From the NCBI GenBank assembly GCA_964410915.1, contig CAYPIU010000005.1, positions 40,945 through 104,944 of the forward strand: DNA of 64,000 nt, given 5' to 3'. This document shows, piece by piece, positions 44,701 through 52,983 of this stretch. Numbering within the stretch: position 1 is the first letter of the stretch; the number at the start of each line of letters is the position of its first letter. The position numbers and the translations under genes were made by a program. The stretch comes from CAZFJG01 sp964410915. GTDB lineage: Bacteria > Synergistota > Synergistia > Synergistales > JAFGMB01. The notes under the pieces were generated by a model that did no database searches, had not been told where the DNA came from, and saw only the letters and a program-made list of their open reading frames with translations.

Positions 44701-45131
44701 GTACCGAAGGAACTGTCCAGAAGCCTCACTTTTTTAACAGGAATCTCTCCTTCGCCCTGACCTGTCTCAATCTTTGAAAGAAGTTGATTCATTCTTTCCA
44801 CGTTCGAATCAAATCCCTCGATCTCGATAAGGCTTACTGGAGGAGCTCCTGTTATTAAAGCCATGAGGGACACCCCCACATTTATTTTCTCCGCGGTCAG
44901 AATTTCCTGCTCCCCGGTGGAAATGGCTACTCCACTTACCTCATAACCTCTGAAGGGATTTCCCCTTACCGAATCCATCCTGATGGTGGAATCCAGCTGC
45001 TCTTCCACGGCGGCGGAAACCTCTTTCTTCACCAGGCCGGTTCCCATGTCCATGGTAGATGCGGCAACAGCCAAAACCGCTACTATAACCAGCAGCGAAA
45101 TTAAAAACCATTTGTTCCTGAAAATGGACAT
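41745..45131 (-). CDS. AsmA/TamB-like envelope protein, 1128 aa
   Basis: Start ATG at 45131 behind GGAGGGTGATAAG. One N-terminal membrane anchor (about 7-25), then about 1000 residues of repeating beta-structure with recurrent segments of the form DLKGSTSLMGAKISLGGKV, typical of the AsmA/DUF748/TamB group, which bridge the periplasm between the membranes of diderm bacteria. The last 60 residues are highly charged (Glu/Lys/Pro, for example KEESKEEPEDVEEKIKKEI), an unusual tail. A periplasmic lipid-transport role is inferred from the family. Its presence implies an outer membrane, consistent with Synergistota. Confidence 0.82.
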   Translation of the reverse strand: MSIFRNKWFLISLLVIVAVLAVAASTMDMGTGLVKKEVSAAVEEQLDSTIRMDSVRGNPFRGYEVSGVAISTGEQEILTAEKINVGVSLMALITGAPPVSLIEIEGFDSNVERMNQLLSKIETGQGEGEIPVKKVRLLDSSFGTPFARAAIRDIALTFDRTRINADIDLDIQDVPLRGDVDVDIKEGAVFLEKMDLNVGDGNISAMGGLRPDLSIEGKMENLDVPRLASLWPGIAPDNFKGLFSTDFTAEGTWEAPNISGTLSFSGEKIAGIPLKSAEARWRYQQNRLDIADMKALLMGFPLEGHLAFVFEEDTPGRIMVDLQGSEADLSQLGELDPRFADLTGRVNEFTLNLKGDINEPTGSISFKAEKLAFRGYSLSGTDVNADIKKGLVDLKGSTSLMGAKISLGGKVTDFPGDARADIKGSLRSLSLKELKVVLPALSDIDPAGSLDADYKIQGSLSEPLVSGKIWSQKLALMEQTFSNPSLFFEYHKDDLNFSSLKTAWRDTQISGEGKISEVSSPERKGDIIVNAAGLDSEFLEGFHPPVKEYGLKGELTASVNITGKLSEPSLKLALSSNKLSIQDNFSFQDLKAETFLKEITGEMPSDLSISLSAGSAALQGIGMSGVNMNIVKKGDNITLSDGRANLGKGTITAGGEMVLQDPMENSTMDISARGEDLDLSALSTEQAGKMPVQGIFTGDLSVKGTVADPSIDLKLSSPQVTASGMTVEKLSLVTGGNMENMKIQDLSAMVGKGSFQVTGDVSPVSSTADLKLEGKALDIKVLTSSFPKMKQLDLKGDLDLEFNGHFEQGNNTGSGKASSDLISVKGMRFTDLLYPLDLKENRLSTSNASGLMYGGKIEGNGYLDLADLSFNKDLEVNGIDVDSLLQDVSDMEGRITGKANVFAKIAGSMKDGLEYRGRGLLKTGEGSISGFKAIKLVAALHGMKDMKFASVYAPFNLDTGKLELKEDTMIKAFEGDPLYRFISAMGPVGPENKLDLSCKGNVNIRVLNALLGGAAGGISSAGDLAGMLSGALQGAGGQMKKDDFRDVSLKIGGTFDKPKVSNINVQKKEAPQEEQTLEEPVKEKSPDKTIQEQVQEKISPDTQKEESKEEPEDVEEKIKKEIIKKIFE

Positions 45132-45228
45132 CTTATCACCCTCCTGATACGTTAAAGTCTGTGTTTCAGAATTAATTGTATCACGGACCTTTATGAGGAC
45201 CATTAAGAATATGTAAAAATTCTCAAAT

Positions 45229-46062
45229 TTAACCTTTTAGTGCTTCTGTAACAATTTCACCCTCAGCAACTATCAGAGTACTCCCCTCAAGAAAAAGTCT
45301 TATGGCGCCTTCCTCTTTCTCCCTGGAAATGTGGACCACGTTCAATCCTCCGGGATTGGTAACCTGCACTGGAGTGGAGAGCCCTTCCTGAAAAAAAGAT
45401 ACCAGTGCACTGGCGGAGGAGCCAGTTCCGCAGGATTCTGTGAGATCCTCCACTCCCCTTTCGTAAGTCACTGCATTTATGGAATCATCACCCGTGATCT
45501 CCACAAAATTAACATTCGTTCCATTGGGGAAAAGGTCAAGACGGTTTCTAACTGATCTTCCCAGTGCAACCAGGTGCTCCCTTGAAACATTCATGGCTCC
45601 GGGAAGAAAGATCACGCAGTGAGGAACCCCAAGCTGAAGAAAGAAATAACCGAATTCCTTCCCCTGGAATTCCAGGCAGCCCTCACTGATACCAACTTCA
45701 GGTTTGACGCAGCCCATGTCCAGTTTCACCTGCCGGCCTTCCACGAAAGCATGGATATCTCCAGCCAGGGTTTCAAAGGACATGGAAGCCGGGGCTTTGC
45801 CCTTCTCAAAGGCATAACGGGCTATGCACCTGGCTCCGTTGCCGCACATCTCTCCCTCTGAACCATCGCTGTTAAAGAGTCGCATTTTGAAATCTCCCTT
45901 ATCTGAAGATTCCATTACAAGGATCCCGTCAGCGCCGAGAGACTGCCTTCTTTCGCAGACCTTCAGAGCCAGGGACGAAAGGAAATCACTGCTGAATTGC
46001 CCCTCCATGTTCTCCATGACGATAAAATCATTTCCATTACCCTGTATTTTTGTGAATTTCAT
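45229..46062 (-). CDS. dapF: Diaminopimelate epimerase
   Basis: 277 residues from MKFTKIQGNGNDFIVM at 46062, where GAAAGGAGAAGG provides the ribosome site; a longer frame from 46113 is rejected. Catalytic Cys pair: GEMCGNGARCIAR and ESCGTGSSASA. It interconverts LL- and meso-diaminopimelate for lysine and peptidoglycan. Separate from the T-box operons; located beside the AsmA-like gene. Confidence 0.95.
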   Translation of the reverse strand: MKFTKIQGNGNDFIVMENMEGQFSSDFLSSLALKVCERRQSLGADGILVMESSDKGDFKMRLFNSDGSEGEMCGNGARCIARYAFEKGKAPASMSFETLAGDIHAFVEGRQVKLDMGCVKPEVGISEGCLEFQGKEFGYFFLQLGVPHCVIFLPGAMNVSREHLVALGRSVRNRLDLFPNGTNVNFVEITGDDSINAVTYERGVEDLTESCGTGSSASALVSFFQEGLSTPVQVTNPGGLNVVHISREKEEGAIRLFLEGSTLIVAEGEIVTEALKG

Positions 46063-46113
46063 TTTTCCTTCTCCTTTCAAATTTTCATGGATCTCATACA
46101 TGGTACAAAGCAT

Positions 46114-46426
46114 ATTTTAAAACATCAGAACTTATTCAGTATCTACAGGGAAAAGACAAAAAGTCAAGGGTGAAAGAATCCGTACTGGTACTTTTGTTTT
46201 TCCGTCAGTTATTCTGCCAACGTCATTCGATAGGAAAGTAGAGTAAAACGGATCCATCTTTGCCTGCAACTCTTAAGAAAATCATATAGTAATAAACCTT
46301 ATACTGTAAAAGCCACTTACTGGACTGCCTTTGTGCCACGAAATAGAAGTCAGGTGATACAATAAATTCAGCCAAAGCGCAGGACAAATGACAGTTATGA
46401 TAACAACTTAAAGGGGAGGTTTTTTT
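46114..46426. other. Intergenic region between dapF and the glutamate-synthase-like gene
   Basis: 313 nt with no ORF of note. An AGGGGAGG ribosome site ends the stretch before the ATG at 46427. No clear sigma-70 promoter with correct spacing was found. Confidence 0.4.
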
Positions 46427-47932
46427 ATGACATTTTCACCGAGTATGAATTCAGGGGTTACAGGGGCAAGAAATAGAAGTAAGTATATTTCTCCTCAGTC
46501 AGGAATGTGCTCTCTATGTACGGAGGAATGTCCGGGGCCCTGTGAAATCACTCAGGCGGCAGTCCTGGGAAAGAGGACCGTATATCCCACCACTACCGGG
46601 GCGAATCAGATCGGATCGGAAAAGGATTATCCCATCGATTTTTCTCATTTCAACATAAACGGTCGTGCCTTTGGTGCCTTAGGGACAGAAGCTGATTATG
46701 AACATGCAGAGATATTCAACGTGAACCTGGCTTCCGAATATGGCAGCGACAATAAAGTCAAGCTGGACCTGCCCATTGTATTACCTGCCCTGGTGAAAAT
46801 GAACTGGCTCGATTATTTTGGCGGGGCTGCTATGGCAGGAGTAACCTGTATGGTAGGAGAAGACGCAAGGAACAAAGACCCGGAACTCGCCATAGAAAAC
46901 GGTAAAATTACATCATTTCCAATGCTTCAGGAGATCCATGACAGTTTCTATAACTACCACAGGGGACCAGGACAGATGGTTCTTCAGTGCAACGTAGATG
47001 ACCATCTTATGGGTGTTCCCGAGATAGCCCTTAATAAATATGGCTTCGAGGCCCTGGAATTCAAGTTCGGCCAGGGGGCCAAGGGGACTCAGCCAATGAA
47101 CAGGATCAAAGATTATGACGAGGCTGTAAAGAAAGTGGAGCGAGGATCCCTTGTTTTTCCCAATCCTCTGGATCCCAAAGTAATAGCCCTCAGGGAAAAG
47201 GGCTGCTGTCCCAATTTTTACACCTACGGAAGACTGCCCATGTGGACAGAAGAATCCATGGGAGCTCGGATTTCCGAACTTCGTGCCATGGGAATGAAAA
47301 ACGTCTATTTCAAGATGGCCGGTTTTGACCCCATTGATGTGGAACGTGTGATCAACATAGCCATAGAGAACAGAGTAGATATGATCACCTTCGACGGCGC
47401 TGGGGGCGGCTCAGGCTATAGTCCCGCAAAGATGATGAATGAATGGTCCCTGCCCACAGTTATGCTTGAACAGGAAGTAGTAGATATCTGTTCAAAACTC
47501 CAGGACCAGGGCAAGGTCCTTCCCGCAATGGTCATGACCGGTGGACTTATCAGTGAAGACCATTTGTTCAAGTCCCTCGCATACGGAGATGGATTCATTT
47601 CTGCCATAGGTGTCTGCCGCGGCGCTATGGCAGCTGCCTCGACAGGCAAGAACGTGGGAGATGCCATAAAGGCAGGGAAAACTCCTGAACTTTTCAAGAA
47701 GTTCGGCAATACCATTGATGAAGTTTTCTGTGATCTGGCTGATCTCAGGGGAATCTATGGAAAAGAAGCTGATAAGTTCTCTACCGGAGCCATTGGTGTT
47801 TTCTCTTACCTCAATAAACTGGGATGCGGTCTGAGACATTTTTCGGCCCTGAACCGCAAGTTCGACGTGAAATACCTGGATAGAAGCGACCTGATCCCCC
47901 TCACCTACTATGCACAGGATCTTATGGATTAA
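46427..47932 (+). CDS. FMN-binding glutamate-synthase-domain protein
   Basis: 501 residues. The N-terminal SGMCSLCTEECPGPCE cluster of four Cys is a likely iron-sulfur or zinc site. The body is a GltS-type FMN barrel with ITFDGAGGGSGYSPAKMM, VMTGGLISEDHLFKSLAYG and VGDAIKAGK. The glutaminase domain of bacterial GltB is absent, so this is the archaeal-type or stand-alone synthase domain. Its exact reaction is uncertain: ammonia-dependent glutamate formation or another amino acid oxidoreduction. Ribosome site AGGGGAGG. Monocistronic, followed by a strong terminator. Confidence 0.85.
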   Translation: MTFSPSMNSGVTGARNRSKYISPQSGMCSLCTEECPGPCEITQAAVLGKRTVYPTTTGANQIGSEKDYPIDFSHFNINGRAFGALGTEADYEHAEIFNVNLASEYGSDNKVKLDLPIVLPALVKMNWLDYFGGAAMAGVTCMVGEDARNKDPELAIENGKITSFPMLQEIHDSFYNYHRGPGQMVLQCNVDDHLMGVPEIALNKYGFEALEFKFGQGAKGTQPMNRIKDYDEAVKKVERGSLVFPNPLDPKVIALREKGCCPNFYTYGRLPMWTEESMGARISELRAMGMKNVYFKMAGFDPIDVERVINIAIENRVDMITFDGAGGGSGYSPAKMMNEWSLPTVMLEQEVVDICSKLQDQGKVLPAMVMTGGLISEDHLFKSLAYGDGFISAIGVCRGAMAAASTGKNVGDAIKAGKTPELFKKFGNTIDEVFCDLADLRGIYGKEADKFSTGAIGVFSYLNKLGCGLRHFSALNRKFDVKYLDRSDLIPLTYYAQDLMD

Positions 47933-47945
47933 ATAAGTTCTTCCA

Positions 47946-47979
47946 AAGAGACCGGCCTTTCTGGCCGGTCTCTTTTAAT
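47946..47979 (+). terminator. Intrinsic terminator
   Basis: GAGACCGGCC, loop TTTCT, GGCCGGTCTC, then TTTTAATTT. Confidence 0.88.
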
Positions 47980-48011
47980 TTGAACGTCATATGAATCAGT
48001 CTTTTTCCAGA

Positions 48012-48057
48012 CTAAACGGACTCTAAACCTGAATTTTGCGTAATCCATTCCAATAAC
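48012..48057. repeat. Degenerate 46-bp direct repeat, copy 1
   Basis: Starts CTAAACGGACTC and ends AATCCATTCCAATAAC. The same blocks at the same spacing occur at 49991-50036. By eye 35 of 46 bases match; the middle 18 bp diverge. The two copies flank the gene at 48186-49739. Confidence 0.65.
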
Positions 48058-48104
48058 AATATTCTGTTAAAAACCCGATCCGGCGGACCTGGACTTTTTC
48101 AAGG

Positions 48105-48152
48105 AAAAATAAAAAGGACCCCGAACACATAGGAAGTGTTGGGATCCTCTGG
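48105..48152 (-). terminator. Terminator of the second Synerg-CTERM gene
   Basis: On the minus strand AGGATCCCAACAC, loop TTCCTAT, GTGTTCGGGGTCCT, then TTTTTATTTTT. Confidence 0.75.
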
Positions 48153-48185
48153 TATTACTGCATTTATGACAAACATTGACTCAAG

Positions 48186-49739
48186 TTATTTCATCTTTGC
48201 TGACAGGAACAATAGCGGTAACACCAGCCACATTGCAATACCTGGTAATGTAGAAATGTTACAGCCATCTGAATTTACATTAATCATGTCATCATCATCA
48301 GAAGCGCTGAGCTGGAAATCTGCACTTATTTCATGATCAGCAGATACGTTATGGAAGGTATAGGTGTTACTGGCTTTATCGTAGGAAACAACACCCTCAT
48401 CTATATAGACTGCCTCTATTACATAGCCTTCATCAGGAATAAGATAAAAGACTTCATCCTCGATTCCGGCTAATGTATGCGCTTCTGTCGGTGAAATGGC
48501 ACCGCCCTCTGAGCATGTGGCAGTAATCTCATAAACTTCAAGTCCGTCTTCATAGGCACCAATATCGAAACTTACATCATCAGGCCTGGGTGCTCCGCGC
48601 TGGTCTGTAGTTGGTGACTCTACAGACGTACCTGCATCTATGGCTGAGCTGCCTTCTCCGAGCGCACAGGTCCAGGTCGGTCCACCGTTGTCAGCCAAGT
48701 CCTGCAAATTGGGGTCTGCGGATATAATATCGTTTGAGATCGTACCATTACCGACATCATTGTTCTGGACAACACAGAAACTTAACTTCGGAATGCTTGG
48801 ACTGAATTCATCAGGATCGATATATATTTCGCCACCATTGCTATCCCAGAATATGCAGTTCGTCACCGTGGGGGAACAAGCATTAAAACTGTACATTCCG
48901 CCACCATAATCTGCACTGTTCAAAGAAAAGGTGCAGTTTGTAACAATTGGATTAGAACTTAAATTGTAAAGTCCTCCCCCACACTTAGCCATGTTTCCAC
49001 TGAATGTGCAGTTTGTAACTACTGGATTGGATCCATCTGAGTTGGCTATTCCGCCACCATAAGAGTCTCCAAAGTTAGAGGAGATTGCATAGTTATTGTA
49101 GAAAGTACAACTCGATACTTTAGGACTGGATTGAGAGTTAAAGATGCCGCCACCGTAAGTACTACCAATATCCTCTGCGATGTTGCCGTTGAGGACACAA
49201 TTAATCACCTCAGGGCTGGAAGAAAAATTGTACATTCCGCCGCCAATCTCTGCATAGTTACCGCTGAAACGACAGTTATCCACGGTTAGATAATCCGACA
49301 GGTTGTATATACCTCCGCCGCTACTATGCTCATATTGTTCTGCATCTCCGCTCACGATGGAAATACCAGATATGTCAACCGACTCAGTCGTATCCTCAAT
49401 ATAAAAGACCCTGCATTTTCCACCACCGCTTACAGCAAGCAGATCTGCTCCAGGTCCCTGGATGGTGAGCCCATGATCGATGCTGAGCTGTTCATTCAAT
49501 GTAATGATTGCCGGGTATTCAAGCTCAAAAGTTATGACATCCTCGCTTGTGGCAGTTTTAATGGCGTACCGAAGAGAACCTTCAACCAAAATATCATCAC
49601 TGGTTGAAGTAACCGTAAAGGTCTCAGCATAAACCGCTGTCGCTGTACCCGTAAAAGAAATAAATGCGACCAACACAAATACAAACAACATACAAACCGT
49701 AAAACGTCGAAACAAAACCATACTGCAAATACTCTTCAT
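48186..49739 (-). CDS. Secreted beta-helix protein with Synerg-CTERM tail
   Basis: 517 residues from MKSICSMVLFRRFTVC at 49739, where GGGGAGG precedes the ATG; a longer frame starting at 49790 is not used. Signal peptide (about 12-38), then GSLRYAIKTAT, a CSLREAI-like opening, and repeats GGGIYNLSD, GGGMYNFSSSPEVINC, GGGIFNSQSSPKVSSC, GGGLYNLSSNPIVTNC, typical of right-handed parallel beta-helices of large surface proteins. The C-terminus NVNSDGCNISTLPG, hydrophobic stretch, SAKMK fits the Synerg-CTERM sorting signal. Cell-surface adhesion or polymer binding is inferred. No riboswitch was found upstream. Confidence 0.83.
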   Translation of the reverse strand: MKSICSMVLFRRFTVCMLFVFVLVAFISFTGTATAVYAETFTVTSTSDDILVEGSLRYAIKTATSEDVITFELEYPAIITLNEQLSIDHGLTIQGPGADLLAVSGGGKCRVFYIEDTTESVDISGISIVSGDAEQYEHSSGGGIYNLSDYLTVDNCRFSGNYAEIGGGMYNFSSSPEVINCVLNGNIAEDIGSTYGGGIFNSQSSPKVSSCTFYNNYAISSNFGDSYGGGIANSDGSNPVVTNCTFSGNMAKCGGGLYNLSSNPIVTNCTFSLNSADYGGGMYSFNACSPTVTNCIFWDSNGGEIYIDPDEFSPSIPKLSFCVVQNNDVGNGTISNDIISADPNLQDLADNGGPTWTCALGEGSSAIDAGTSVESPTTDQRGAPRPDDVSFDIGAYEDGLEVYEITATCSEGGAISPTEAHTLAGIEDEVFYLIPDEGYVIEAVYIDEGVVSYDKASNTYTFHNVSADHEISADFQLSASDDDDMINVNSDGCNISTLPGIAMWLVLPLLFLSAKMK

Positions 49740-49819
49740 ATAAAGGACCTCCCCGAAATAGAGTAAAAATATATCTGATATGGAAATCAATTCTCTGCCT
49801 GAAAAAGGACAATAATTTG

Positions 49820-50205
49820 TTCAAATGAAGGGTATATGTTTAACATAATTATTGGGGGAAACTTATATATGATCCTGATTATCGTTATTAATAAAGTTAT
49901 GTCAAGTTAATTCACCATATGAAAGAGAAACAGTTTTTACGTAGCACATCCTGAAAAAAGCTTTTTGCTTCGCTCAAACTACCCGACAGCCTAAACGGAC
50001 TCACCTTCCCAAATTCACGCAATCCATTCCAATAACTGAATTGTTTCAAAATCCAGCTCTAATAACCAGAAAAAACTTATGGGGCCAATCCTATTTTAAG
50101 TATCGCACCCCAGATTCTCTCTATCCTTTCTGACTGGTAAAATATGAACAAGGTGATAAGAGGATCACCAGTGAAATAGCTAAAAAAACAAAGGGGGCTT
50201 AAAGA
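49820..50205. other. Gap carrying the second direct repeat
   Basis: About 385 nt without a gene. Contains the direct repeat at 49991-50036 and an AAAAAAGCTTTTTGCTTCG stretch. A run of G (AAGGGGGC) before 50206 is the ribosome site of the next gene. Confidence 0.4.
49991..50036. repeat. Degenerate 46-bp direct repeat, copy 2
   Basis: Same outer blocks as copy 1 (48012-48057): CTAAACGGACTC at the start and AATCCATTCCAATAAC at the end, same length and orientation. Confidence 0.65.
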
Positions 50206-51222
50206 ATGCTCAGGCTTGTGCGCAGAGGTACCAGGTCCATTCTGATATCTACAGGAGAGATCGAGGTCACGGCAGAATGGTTGATGCAGAACTTCAGTTT
50301 CAGGGAATACGGATTGACGGAAAGCTTTAATAAGGCGGAACCTTACCAGACTGTGGTGCATCTTTCTCCCACTGCTAGAATGGGGGACATCCAGAGATCC
50401 ATCCTGATCGAAAGTACTCATGATGAGATCATAGGATCCATGATCAATTCCAAGGCGCTCCCCGAAGACACACATGTAACCATCCTTCCCATGGAGATCA
50501 TCTTCAGGGTCACCGGTGACAGTGACAGGATAATACAGCAGATATGCAGTGACTTCCATGGAACCATGGGAAATGTCATAGACCTGCACGAGAAAATGTC
50601 CAGTAAGGGCGTAGCGGTTATGTTCACTGAAAAACCTCTCAACAGGTCTCTTTCCACGGAGGACCTTTTCCCTGAAATGGTCTATATAGATATGCCTCCG
50701 GAACTTTTGTACAGACACCTTCAATGGCGGGCCATGTCATACTTCAATAACGCCCTTGAGGGAAAAGATTGGAACCTTGTGGAAATACGCATATTTGACA
50801 GTTACTCAAGATACCAACTCCATTGCCGGAGACTGAGACTTTTCCTGGAAGCCAGTGAAATGGGAATTACTATAGGAGAAGGATGGGGAAAGGATTATGC
50901 GCATGTTCTCATGCCCCTGAAAGTCTACACCATGAAAATACTGACCTTTTACGAACCTTATGTCCTTAAAAAAGCCCTAATGGGACTTGAGTACTCGGAA
51001 CAGGGCAATCGTTTTGCAGACTTTGACCTTTACATGAACAAAAGCAAGATAGGCTGGACAGAACTGTCTGGCGATAAAAAACTGGACAGGTCAGATCGAT
51101 CCCTGGAATTCAGGAAAGAAGTTATGGGTAATTTACCTGACCTACATAGACATGAGATACTGGAAATTGAGAAACAAATAATTCAAAGCGGTGAAAAGGG
51201 CAACATAGAAGATAAAAATTAA
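50206..51222 (+). CDS. Uncharacterised protein, 338 aa
   Basis: No family recognised. Seen: no signal peptide or membrane segment; RILLIST-like strand start, several acidic motifs, two Cys (QQICSDF, LHCRRLRL) and a highly charged C-terminus (EKGNIEDKN). Codon use matches neighbours and there is a plausible ribosome site (GGGGGCTTAAAG). It lies between the beta-helix protein and nhaC, convergent with nhaC. Possibly restricted to Synergistota; this is a guess that a search would test. Confidence 0.65.
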   Translation: MLRLVRRGTRSILISTGEIEVTAEWLMQNFSFREYGLTESFNKAEPYQTVVHLSPTARMGDIQRSILIESTHDEIIGSMINSKALPEDTHVTILPMEIIFRVTGDSDRIIQQICSDFHGTMGNVIDLHEKMSSKGVAVMFTEKPLNRSLSTEDLFPEMVYIDMPPELLYRHLQWRAMSYFNNALEGKDWNLVEIRIFDSYSRYQLHCRRLRLFLEASEMGITIGEGWGKDYAHVLMPLKVYTMKILTFYEPYVLKKALMGLEYSEQGNRFADFDLYMNKSKIGWTELSGDKKLDRSDRSLEFRKEVMGNLPDLHRHEILEIEKQIIQSGEKGNIEDKN

Positions 51223-51226
51223 GAAG

Positions 51227-51258
51227 AGAGGCCGGAATATGATCCCCGGCCTCTCTAT
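51227..51258. terminator. Terminator between convergent genes
   Basis: GAGAGGCCGG, short loop around AATATGATC, CCGGCCTCTC followed by TATTTATTT. Confidence 0.8.
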
Positions 51259-51285
51259 TTATTTCAGGAGTTGTCTTAAAATCCT

Positions 51286-52935
51286 CTAAGCTTCTACAGG
51301 CTTTGAGAAGAATCTGAATACAAGGCAGGCAACAACAGAAGCAATTAGAATATTGGCTACTGCCGGAAGCTGGAAGGCTACTCCCACATAACCTGCAAGT
51401 GCACCAAATGCTGCTGTCAGGGCATATGGGATCTGGCTGTTAACATGGTCGATATGATCGGATCCGGTAAACATTGAAGACATTATAGTTGTATCCGAAA
51501 TTGGGCTGCAGTGATCTCCCCATACAGCACCGCCGAAAACAGCTCCTATGGTAGGGATCATGAATATCATTGGATCAATACCTGCTGCGACTGATACCTT
51601 GAAGACCAGTGGAACAACTATTGGCATCAAAATAGCCATAGTGCCATATGAAGTTCCTGTACAGAAGGAAACAAGTGCTCCGGTGATAAATGTGATTACA
51701 GGTATCCAGGAAGGTGCAAGAACATCTCCGGCAATATTGACAAGGTAGGAAGCTGTTCCGACTTCTTTTATTGCAGATCCTATACCCCATGCAAAGACGA
51801 GGATTATTGTCCCAACAAAAATAGACATCATCCCTTCCATGTATCCTTTGAAAAGTTTGTCTATCTTTGCCAGTCCCTGGATCTTGTACAGGGCTATCGT
51901 AAGGAATACTGCACCAAAAGATCCCCATACAAGGGCTTTTGAACTGCTGCCCATTCCTATAGCCTCTGCCATGGATACCTCTGGCCAACCGCCTGTTACT
52001 ACAAGCATGGTGAAGATAAGTCCCACAAGGAAAACAATGGGGAGCACAAAGTTAATACCCCTCAGGGGACAATTTTCCTCAGGCAAAGTGGTTTCCTGGG
52101 TGTTATTGGCCAGTGGAGTTGCACCCTCTCTGAGAAGCTCCCCGGTCTTCCGGGCTCTTCTTTCTGCCTTGAGCATCGGCCCCATATCTCTTTGTGACAT
52201 GACCACATATGTAAGAAGGACAAGAGCTACAATGTTATAAAGGATAAAAGGAATAGATTTCAGATATGCTACGTATGGGGAATATTCGATACCAAGATCT
52301 GCGAACTGAGTACCTATCTGTCCTACCATGTAAGCTATCCATGAAGATATACCGGCTATACATGCAATTGGAGCAGCGGTACTGTCGACTATGTAGGAAA
52401 GTTTTTCCTTTGATATTTTGTACCTGTCTGTTATAGGAGACATAGTTGTACCAACAACAGCAGTATTGACATAGTCTTCGAAGAAAATTATAAAACCTGC
52501 GATCTCGGTGAAGAACATTGCTCCTTTTGCACTTGAGATCTTTTTGGTTATCCACTGAATAGCGGCATCTATCCCGCCGCCAACTCTCATCACACCGACC
52601 AGTCCACCCATTGTAAGACTGGTGAGGACTATCCTGGCACCCCATGGATCTCCAAGACTGTTCCACAAGGCTTCGACGGCTTTACCGAATCCGGTGATCG
52701 GATTCCAGCCCATTAACATGGTCCCGGCAAGCCATATCCCAACAAACAGTGAAGGTATAACCTCCTTTGTAATTATACATAGACCTATTGCCACTATCGG
52801 CGGAAGAAGAGAAAGAATACCGAAAGACGGAGCCTCGGATTCCGCCGCGAAGGCAAAACCGGCAAAAAGCATTACAATGAGCATAGAAGAAAACAGGATC
52901 AGAATATTTCTTTGCAAAGTTTTTCTGTTGATCAT
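51286..52935 (-). CDS. nhaC: NhaC-family transporter, candidate lysine transporter
   Basis: 549 residues, about 12 membrane segments with the NhaC-family features FFEDYVNTAVVG and FGGAVWGDHCSPISDTTIMSS. The family covers Na+/H+ antiporters and amino acid/Na+ symporters. It starts 48 nt after lysA in the same direction, so it is transcribed from the lysA T-box promoter. NhaC-superfamily members were earlier predicted as lysine transporters (LysW) because they carry lysine riboswitches; T-box control here points the same way. A hydrophobic N-terminus (about 10-30) may be the first membrane helix. GGAGGACAAAGAG precedes the ATG. Confidence 0.85.
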   Translation of the reverse strand: MINRKTLQRNILILFSSMLIVMLFAGFAFAAESEAPSFGILSLLPPIVAIGLCIITKEVIPSLFVGIWLAGTMLMGWNPITGFGKAVEALWNSLGDPWGARIVLTSLTMGGLVGVMRVGGGIDAAIQWITKKISSAKGAMFFTEIAGFIIFFEDYVNTAVVGTTMSPITDRYKISKEKLSYIVDSTAAPIACIAGISSWIAYMVGQIGTQFADLGIEYSPYVAYLKSIPFILYNIVALVLLTYVVMSQRDMGPMLKAERRARKTGELLREGATPLANNTQETTLPEENCPLRGINFVLPIVFLVGLIFTMLVVTGGWPEVSMAEAIGMGSSSKALVWGSFGAVFLTIALYKIQGLAKIDKLFKGYMEGMMSIFVGTIILVFAWGIGSAIKEVGTASYLVNIAGDVLAPSWIPVITFITGALVSFCTGTSYGTMAILMPIVVPLVFKVSVAAGIDPMIFMIPTIGAVFGGAVWGDHCSPISDTTIMSSMFTGSDHIDHVNSQIPYALTAAFGALAGYVGVAFQLPAVANILIASVVACLVFRFFSKPVEA

Positions 52936-52983
52936 CTCTTTGTCCTCCTTTTAAATTTTTTAAATACTATTGATAACTCAGGT

